Assembly: GCA_002197995.1 (NCBI GenBank)
Contig: NGZR01000006.1
Location: 186,001 to 250,000, forward strand
Source of the DNA: Gaeumannomyces sp. JS-464
Taxonomy: Eukaryota; Ascomycota; Sordariomycetes; Magnaporthales; Magnaporthaceae
Reading direction: 5' to 3'
DNA length: 64,000 nucleotides
Every line of letters starts with the position of its first letter. Position 1 is the stretch's first letter. Below the pieces are notes generated by a model. That model worked only from the letters and a program-made list of their open reading frames with translations, was not told the origin of the DNA and made no database searches. Of the stretch, positions 58,426-64,000 are shown piece after piece. The translations under genes and the position numbers were made by a program.

Positions 58426-59535
58426 TCAGGAGCCAAACGCAAAAAGCGTGGCGAGCTGCTCCGACGAGTAGCCGACGCCGAGCGCGAGTTGCAGCATTAT
58501 GCGCGCCTTCTGCGGGTTCAGATTCTGGGCGCCGTACACGTTGCCCGTGCCGTCCCTCCGGACGAACCCGCCCATGGTCCTGCTCGACGCCACCACCTGC
58601 GTGCCCCTGTCGCGCGCCAGTTCCGCCAGCACCGCCGTCCCCCGCGGCGTCCACGACCCGGCGCCCATGCCCGCGAGCACCAGCCCCTTGGCGCCCGCGT
58701 CGACGGCGGCGCGCGCGCAGCGCCGGCGTCAAGCCCTGGTGGCCGAACAGGATGTCGACCTGGGGCAGCCGCCGCAGCGACCGCACGTCGAAGCCGACGC
58801 GGCCGACGGGCAGGGCCGGGGCGTAGTAGAAGATGGGCCTCGCGTTCATGAAGAAGCCGAGGTAGCCCTGCTCGCGGGCGGCAAAGGTGTCGAGGGCGTT
58901 GGCGTGCGTCTTTGTGACGTAAAAGGCGCTGCCGATGCGGTCGTCGAGCACGACCATGGCGCCGCGGCCCCTCGCGGCGGGGCTGGCGGCCAGCGAGACG
59001 GCCTCGAGCAGGTTCATGGGCCCGTCGGCGCTGATGGCGGACGCGGGCCGCATGGCGCCCACCACGACCACGGGCTTCTCGGACCGGACCGTCAGGTCCA
59101 GGAAGAAGGCCGTCTCCTCGAGCGTGTCGGTGCCGTGCGTCACGACGGCGCCCTGGCAGTGCGGGTCGTCGAGCGCGGCCTGGACGAGCCGCGTCAGGTT
59201 GAGCAGGAGCTCGGGCGTGACGCTGGACGAGCCCACGTTGGCGACCTGCACGCCCCTGACGTTGGAGACGTTGCGGAGCTCGGACGGGCCGAGATCAGGA
59301 TGTCGACGCCCAGCACGCCCGCCTGGTACCCTGTCGTTTGGGTGTTGGAGGCTGCCGAGCCCGCGATGGTGCCACCTGTTGCGAAAATGGTAATGTTCGG
59401 CAAGCTGCTGTTATATGAGCTAGCATCTCGGGTGCTCAGCTGGTGGGCCGGTAGGTGCGGTAACGGCCCGGGGATAGCCGCTGGGGCCGCTGCGCTGAGC
59501 TGGGCGAGGCAGACGAGGAGGAGCCGGGAGAGCAT
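58426..59535 (-). CDS. Secreted type II L-asparaginase, three frame breaks
   Basis: Hydrolyses L-asparagine to aspartate and ammonia outside the cell, a nitrogen-scavenging activity. The ATG at 59533-59535 opens a signal peptide ([20 protein letters not shown]). The catalytic N-terminal motif [14 protein letters not shown] is at about residues 48-61. [20 protein letters not shown] follows, then the second motif [20 protein letters not shown] and [40 protein letters not shown], and VDILFGHQG. The C-terminal end is [25 protein letters not shown], and [14 protein letters not shown]. Frame breaks (one missing base each) are at about 59300-59304, 58732-58736 and 58708-58718, all in GC-rich runs. 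Restored length is 370, normal for the family. The upstream 400 bp has four GATA-type sites, fitting AreA control. Confidence 0.9.
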
Positions 59536-60330
59536 CGTGGTTGGGAGCAACAACTGTTGACAGGCTATCTCGCAAGATCGTAGGCCAGCAGATGTAGCCT
59601 ACTAACCCGAATTTATAGAGTCAGGTTGTGCATGCCTTTCGGCGTGTCCCGACAGCTCCGGCCGACATGCCGAATAGCCTCCCTCCCATCGCTTGGCATT
59701 TCCCCCCGTTGACCGTAGAGCTCACCGACAGAAGGCGCGGCATTTGCCCGTCATCTTATCGCCCTCGGGTCTTTTCGCACGCCAATATCAACCGGGTCTC
59801 TTCGGATTGGGAAAGGTCGCCCAGCCTTTCCATGATAACAGCCTGCCGATACCGGGCGGTGTGGGGCCCCGATCTGAGGGGGCATCGGCGCCGAATCGGG
59901 ACTCGGGGCTCCACGGGATTGGTGATAAGAAAGCCGCATTTCAGCATCGCAGTGACACCCCCGCATACTAGCAATGCCTGTCGGTGAAGATGCAGTCAAG
60001 TCAGAGCATCATCGGAGAGTGAGATGACCCCTCGTGTCTGTCACTTGTACTTTGATTCTCAGATTCGAGCCTTCCCGCAAAACCCAGGTCCAGATCTCAA
60101 ATGCTAGTTGATGTTTCCCATTTTCTTGCCTCCAATTTAGGATTCTGCTTCAGTGGTGCCAATCTTGACTCGACCCTGCCTTAACCTCCTGCTCCTCGGG
60201 TCAGACAGCCCCGGTTTCTTCGGCTACGGCAGAATAGCCCAAGACAAGGTGTGTGTCAGGTGGTCAGCCAGACTAGAGCCGGTTTTCTGTGGCCATCCAG
60301 GAATCTAGGTGGGCTGTCTCAAGGTGCCTG
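59536..60330. other. Asparaginase promoter region and spacer
   Basis: Contains four HGATAR sites (see separate entry). No gene is supported. Confidence 0.5.
59565..59928. promoter_or_regulatory. Cluster of four GATA-factor (HGATAR) sites upstream of asparaginase
   Basis: AGATAG on the minus strand at 59565-59570, CGATAA on the minus strand at 59756-59761, TGATAA on the plus strand at 59833-59838 and 59923-59928. About one such site would be expected by chance in this length. AreA, encoded at 35-38 kb, recognises this motif; two or more sites within a few hundred bp are typical of its targets. Confidence 0.45.
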
Positions 60331-61578
60331 CTAATGAACCAGGGACTCCCCAATTCGAGTCCGCAGCACCAAAACCTCGAACAGCCAGCTGAGGTCATTG
60401 TCTTTCGAATAGTCCAGGAAAGTCTTGTACGGAACCTTGTCCCAGATTCTGAACATCTCAAAAAGCCTGACGACTCGTGAGACATGGTTTCGGACCTGGT
60501 CTATATCCGCGCTGTCTGGCTCATGCTTTCTAGCAATAGAGGTCATGCAGTCGAGGCCTTCGACAACGATCTAGAACAGAGGGTTCACCGAAATGGTCAG
60601 CAACGGCCAAGCCTCGGTTTGGAAGGCCAACCTAACTCAACATACCTCCCAGGACTGGTTGTCCGACATGACAGCGCCGGCCCGGCCCAGCCAAAATAGC
60701 AGTTTCAAGTCATCCTCGGTCCACGGCCCTGTGATCAGCCGATCTGGAAAGCAGGTGGCCTGATGAACCTCGAGCATGTTTGGGTATGACGGGGCGCGTA
60801 GGGCATCCACGGCCATGTCGGTAACTGAGGCCTTGAACTCCAGTTCAAACTGCTCTTTGACACTGAAATCAGAGCCCTGCAGAAAGCCCTCAAAGCCAAC
60901 ACTCCGACTGGCGTGGCTTCGCTTGGTCTGAAGCCTCACGGGCAGCGGAACACGGTAGTAGGTGGGGACCCATTTCCGCTTGGTGGTGAGCCAGAGCTGC
61001 TGCGCCTGGAGCAGGCGGTCCAGGGTGAGCCACTTCTGCGCGAGGATGTCGCTTTGCAGCTTCGGATCACCGCCGAACCTGTCCCTGTCGCCGATCCAGG
61101 TGTAGATGGCCGAATCGGGTAGGCACTGGTAGGCGAGAACCTCTTGGGCAGCACAGCCGAACCAGACGTCCCAGGTCGGGGAGAAACCATCGGCGATCAA
61201 GCGGCGAAGCACGTAAGGGTGTGAAAGCGCACGGCCGATCCAGCCGCAGCAGTGCGGGAAGCTGAAGTTCTTCTCCAGCATGAAGACGTCTACGAGGAAC
61301 CAGTCGGGCAGGTCCAGCAGCGACGTCTTTTGCCTTCGAGCTCGGAGACGAAGCGCTTTAGAGGGCTCTCCAGCTGCCAGGCGGGATCCGAAGCCATGGT
61401 GAGCCGTGCTTGACCTCTTCTTACGCTTGGCCCTGCCCTCGAGGGCCTTCTCCGTGGTGCGCTTGCTCCTCTTGGTAGAGTCCCAGCACCCCTCGCCCCC
61501 TTTTGGGGAATGGGAGTCAGCTTCATCTCTGCTCCCTCCATTAAGATCACCCCTAATGAAAAAAAGTGTAAGTGGCAT
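60331..61578 (-). CDS. Unknown nuclear or cytoplasmic protein, possibly F-box-like
   Basis: Exon 1 (60646-61578) and exon 2 (60331-60570) join in phase through a 75-nt intron (60571-60645, GTATGT..TAG, GCTGAC branch). The N-terminus is hydrophilic with a basic Lys/Arg cluster (about residues 32-60). It is followed by LLDLPDWFLVDVFMLEKNFS then CCGWIGRALSHPYVLRRLI. The LPDWFL..VF spacing is reminiscent of an F-box helix pair but is weak. The rest is a helical region (AIYTWIGDRDRFGG, LTLDRLLQAQQLWLTT) and a hydrophobic block DDLKLLFWLGRAGAVMSDNQ, resembling fungal proteins scored only as hypothetical. Exon 2 adds EGLDCMTSIARKHEPDS and ends ESLVH. Length is 390 residues, with no frame break. The start is uncertain: an AG-acceptor-like stretch just after the ATG suggests an extra upstream exon. 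Confidence 0.65.
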
Positions 61579-62234
61579 AGCCAAGCCATAATAGAGGTAC
61601 CTAGCTGAATGAGAGCAAGAGTAAGAGCGAGACGGATAGGAACGGTGCCTGGGAGAACGAGAAATGAGGAGTAATCAAGATGAAGGGGCATCCGACCCGA
61701 GGGCAAAGACACCGCCCTGGAGTTTAGTCTTTTACAGAATAGACTTGGTTAATGAGCAGAATACTTACCATCCAAATAGCTAGGTAGCTGCTTGCCCGCA
61801 GGAGATGAGCCTGGCCTTGTTCAACTCATGGCACCAGTCCAGCGTCGTCGGCTCATTCCGAGTCTGCCCGCGGTGAGACCCAGAAAATTTCCCCAAATTT
61901 AATTTATCTTGGGCTAGGACGGCAACGTCACGGGCGGAGTGCGCCCGATAATTCTACCCCACTTCTGGAATAATAGCTGCGGATCAGCCAATCAGCAGCT
62001 CGTGAAGCCTCTGCTCCCCCGGGTTGGCCTATTGATGCAACGACATTCCATCACCGAAAAGAATTTGCCTTGCAGCAAACATTTTCCGCATCGCCAAAGG
62101 AAGGCTGTCGACGACGACACAGCGGCTCACAACTCCCACGCCTTGCTGCAGCCAACATATGGCACATGTCAACGCTAACCCGGCATATCCCCGGCGACGC
62201 TGAGCTGAGCTGAGCTGAGCTGCACACTACTGCA
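61579..62234. other. Divergent spacer between the unknown gene and mrs2
   Basis: AT-rich promoter region with an AGGTACCTAGCTGAA motif (61595-61609) and a TGAGC tandem repeat immediately before the mrs2 start. Confidence 0.55.
62201..62220 (+). repeat. TGAGC pentanucleotide tandem repeat (four copies) in the mrs2 leader
   Basis: Four perfect TGAGC units, 14 nt before the mrs2 ATG at 62235. Likely transcribed as part of the 5' untranslated leader. Confidence 0.85.
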
Positions 62235-64000
62235 ATGCCTCCGCCGGCACCGAGCCTGCCAGTCCCCTCCCCGCGTCTGCTGCGATTCCTCCGCTCGCAG
62301 ACCGACGGCCTAGTCTCGCCCCTCGGCGCCGCCGCCGGCCGCCATGCCACCGCCGCCGCTGCCCGCTCGCCTTGCCGGCCACCCCGCGCATCCGTGAGCG
62401 CCCGCCGCCAGCAATGCCTGACCCACGGCCGCATCACTTGTCTCGGCGGCAGGCCGTTACCCTCAGCTGCGCGCGCCTTCTCCGCTAGCGCGGCACGGTG
62501 CGGCTCCCGGACGACAGCCCCGCCCCCGCTGCCCACAAGATTAGAAGGTAGCCTCGAGGCGTCTCTCTTCAGCATTGACGGCATCTTGCCGCGGGCGCTC
62601 CGCAGACGGAGGGGCAGCCTGGACGAGAGGGACGCAGGGAAGAACATGAGCGGCGGCGGCGAGGCCTCCTCTTCCTCGCCATGGTCGCCGCCCACGGGCC
62701 GCCAGCAACCCCGCCGCAGCGCGTCGAAAATGACATGGCAGGAGAGGCTCTGGGGGGCCAGGAAGCCGCTGCGGCGGTCCGACGACATGTGCGGCGACGA
62801 CGGCGGGCCTGACAGCAACTTCACCTTTGGCTCCCGCAGGACGCAGCTCATGCGGGCACCCATGGACCCCAGGCTGCGCTGCACCGAGGTCGATGAGAAT
62901 GGCGAGGTCATACTTGTGGACGGCGAGTACAAGAAGAGCGAGCTGATTGCGAAGGTGGGCACCCATGGCCATCCCCTCTGCCAGTTGCTTTGCTGACATC
63001 TACGTAAAGTATGGGCTTCTGCCACGAGATCTCAGAAAGATCGACTCGTCCAACCTGCCACACATACTCGTGCGGCCGTCGGCGATCCTGCTGAACCTGC
63101 TGCACCTCAGGGTGCTCATCAAGTCGGACCGGGTGCTGCTCTTCGACGTGTTTGGGTCCAAGACGTCGTATAATCAGTCGGCCTTCATGTACGACCTTCA
63201 GGGCCGGCTGCGGCAGAAGCAGCAAGGACCTAATTCGGTCGGCGGGCTTCCCTATGAGTTCCGCGCTCTCGAAGCTGTGCTTATCTCGGCGACTACCGCC
63301 CTCGAGGCCGACCTGTACACTGTGCGTGAGCCCGTGGTCCGCGTCCTGCGTGAGCTCGAGGACGATATCAACCGAGACCGTCTCCGTATCCTCCTCGTGC
63401 TGTCCAAGAAGGTCAGCACGTTTGAGCAAAAGGCCAAGCTCGTGCGTGACGCCATCGACGAGTTGCTCGAGGCCGACGACGACTTGGCCGCCATGTACCT
63501 GACAGAGAAGCGCCACGACCTGTACCGCGGTGAGGACGATCACACCGAGGTTGAGATGCTGCTCGAATCGTACCATAAGATATGCGACGAAGTCGTCCAG
63601 GAGGCAGGGAGCTTGGTGTCAAGCATTCGCAATACCGAGGAGATGTGAGTTGTTGTTTTTCCAATGCCTCCCTAAAGCGCTTGGTATCATCATCTGACAA
63701 GCTCGTCTGCCACCGTGCACAGCATCCGCGCAATCCTCGACGCAAACCGCAACTCGCTCATGTTACTGGATCTCAAGTTCAGCATCGGCACGCTCGGACT
63801 GGCCATGGGCACTTTCCTAGCCGGCCTTTACGGTATGAACCTGGAGAACTTCATCGAGGAGACCGACTGGGGCTTCGCCGGCGTCACCAGCTTCTCCGTC
63901 GCCTTCTCCCTCCTCGTATGCTGGTACGGTCTCGTCAAGCTGCGAAAGGTCCAGCGTGTCAAGATGCACGGCAGCGAGGCTCGCGCCCACCTCGACTCTG
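62235..64000 (+). CDS. mrs2: Mitochondrial inner-membrane magnesium transporter Mrs2/Lpe10 (3' end beyond the window)
   Basis: CorA-type Mg2+ channel of the mitochondrial inner membrane. Exon 1 (62235-62954) encodes an Arg/Ser/Ala-rich, acid-poor mitochondrial presequence and the variable part up to [17 protein letters not shown]. Exon 2 (63010-63644) has [67 protein letters not shown] and the long coiled region to SIRNTEEI. Exon 3 (from 63723) has [20 protein letters not shown], the first membrane helix [18 protein letters not shown] with the signature GMN pore motif, [10 protein letters not shown], and the second helix [19 protein letters not shown]. Introns are 62955-63009 (55 nt) and 63645-63722 (78 nt), both GT..AG and in phase. 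There is no frame break. The stop lies beyond 64000. Confidence 0.93.

Overview
The window reads as nuclear DNA of a filamentous ascomycete, most likely a Sordariomycete. The evidence is the gene set (an AreA/NIT2 GATA factor with its DUF1752-type N-terminus and conserved C-terminus, a HET-domain protein, WSC and CFEM-like surface proteins, a Dbf2-type kinase, Mrs2, Ipi1, WBP11), introns of about 55-250 nt with GT..AG ends and CTRAC-like branch sites, high-GC coding regions and AT-richer spacers. There are no bacterial operons, rRNAs or CRISPR arrays, and no convincing tRNA.

Layout. 0-10 kb is accessory in character: the 5' part of an unknown proline-rich protein running off the left edge (-), a HET-domain gene (+), a relic of a sulfate permease C-terminus (-), a small cysteine-rich secreted protein (+) and a secreted amidase (+). 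10-25 kb is housekeeping: a DEAD-box RNA helicase (-), ribosome-biogenesis factor Ipi1 (-) head-to-head with a roadblock/LC7 protein (+), and a multi-exon protein of unknown function (+). 26-34 kb has an unknown protein with a glycine-rich hydrophobic stretch and a Ser/Arg tail (+), phosphopantothenate-cysteine ligase (-), a monocarboxylate-type MFS transporter (-) and the splicing factor WBP11 (-). 35-38 kb is areA (-), the global activator of nitrogen-utilisation genes. Next comes about 8.6 kb with no supportable gene. 47-51 kb has a WSC-domain membrane sensor (+) and a GPI-anchored CFEM-like protein (-). 53.8-64 kb has Dbf2/SidB kinase (-), a CREG/PNPOx-like secreted protein (+), a secreted type II L-asparaginase (-), a possible F-box-like protein (-) and the mitochondrial Mg2+ channel Mrs2 (+), which runs off the right edge.

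The most consistent unusual feature is that most long conserved genes, including likely essential ones, have one to four single-base frame breaks, nearly all explained by one missing base in a GC-rich run. Both sides of each break keep convincing homology, so I annotate these genes as single loci and treat the breaks as probable assembly indels, not pseudogenisation. The sulfate permease relic is different: it lacks its whole membrane domain and looks truly degenerate.

Functional links are limited, as is usual in fungi. AreA is expected to control nitrogen-acquisition genes, and two candidate targets, the secreted asparaginase and amidase, lie in the same window. The asparaginase promoter carries four HGATAR sites. 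Spacers also hold three long G/C homopolymers, CA/TG microsatellites and a recurrent AGGTACCTA-type motif.
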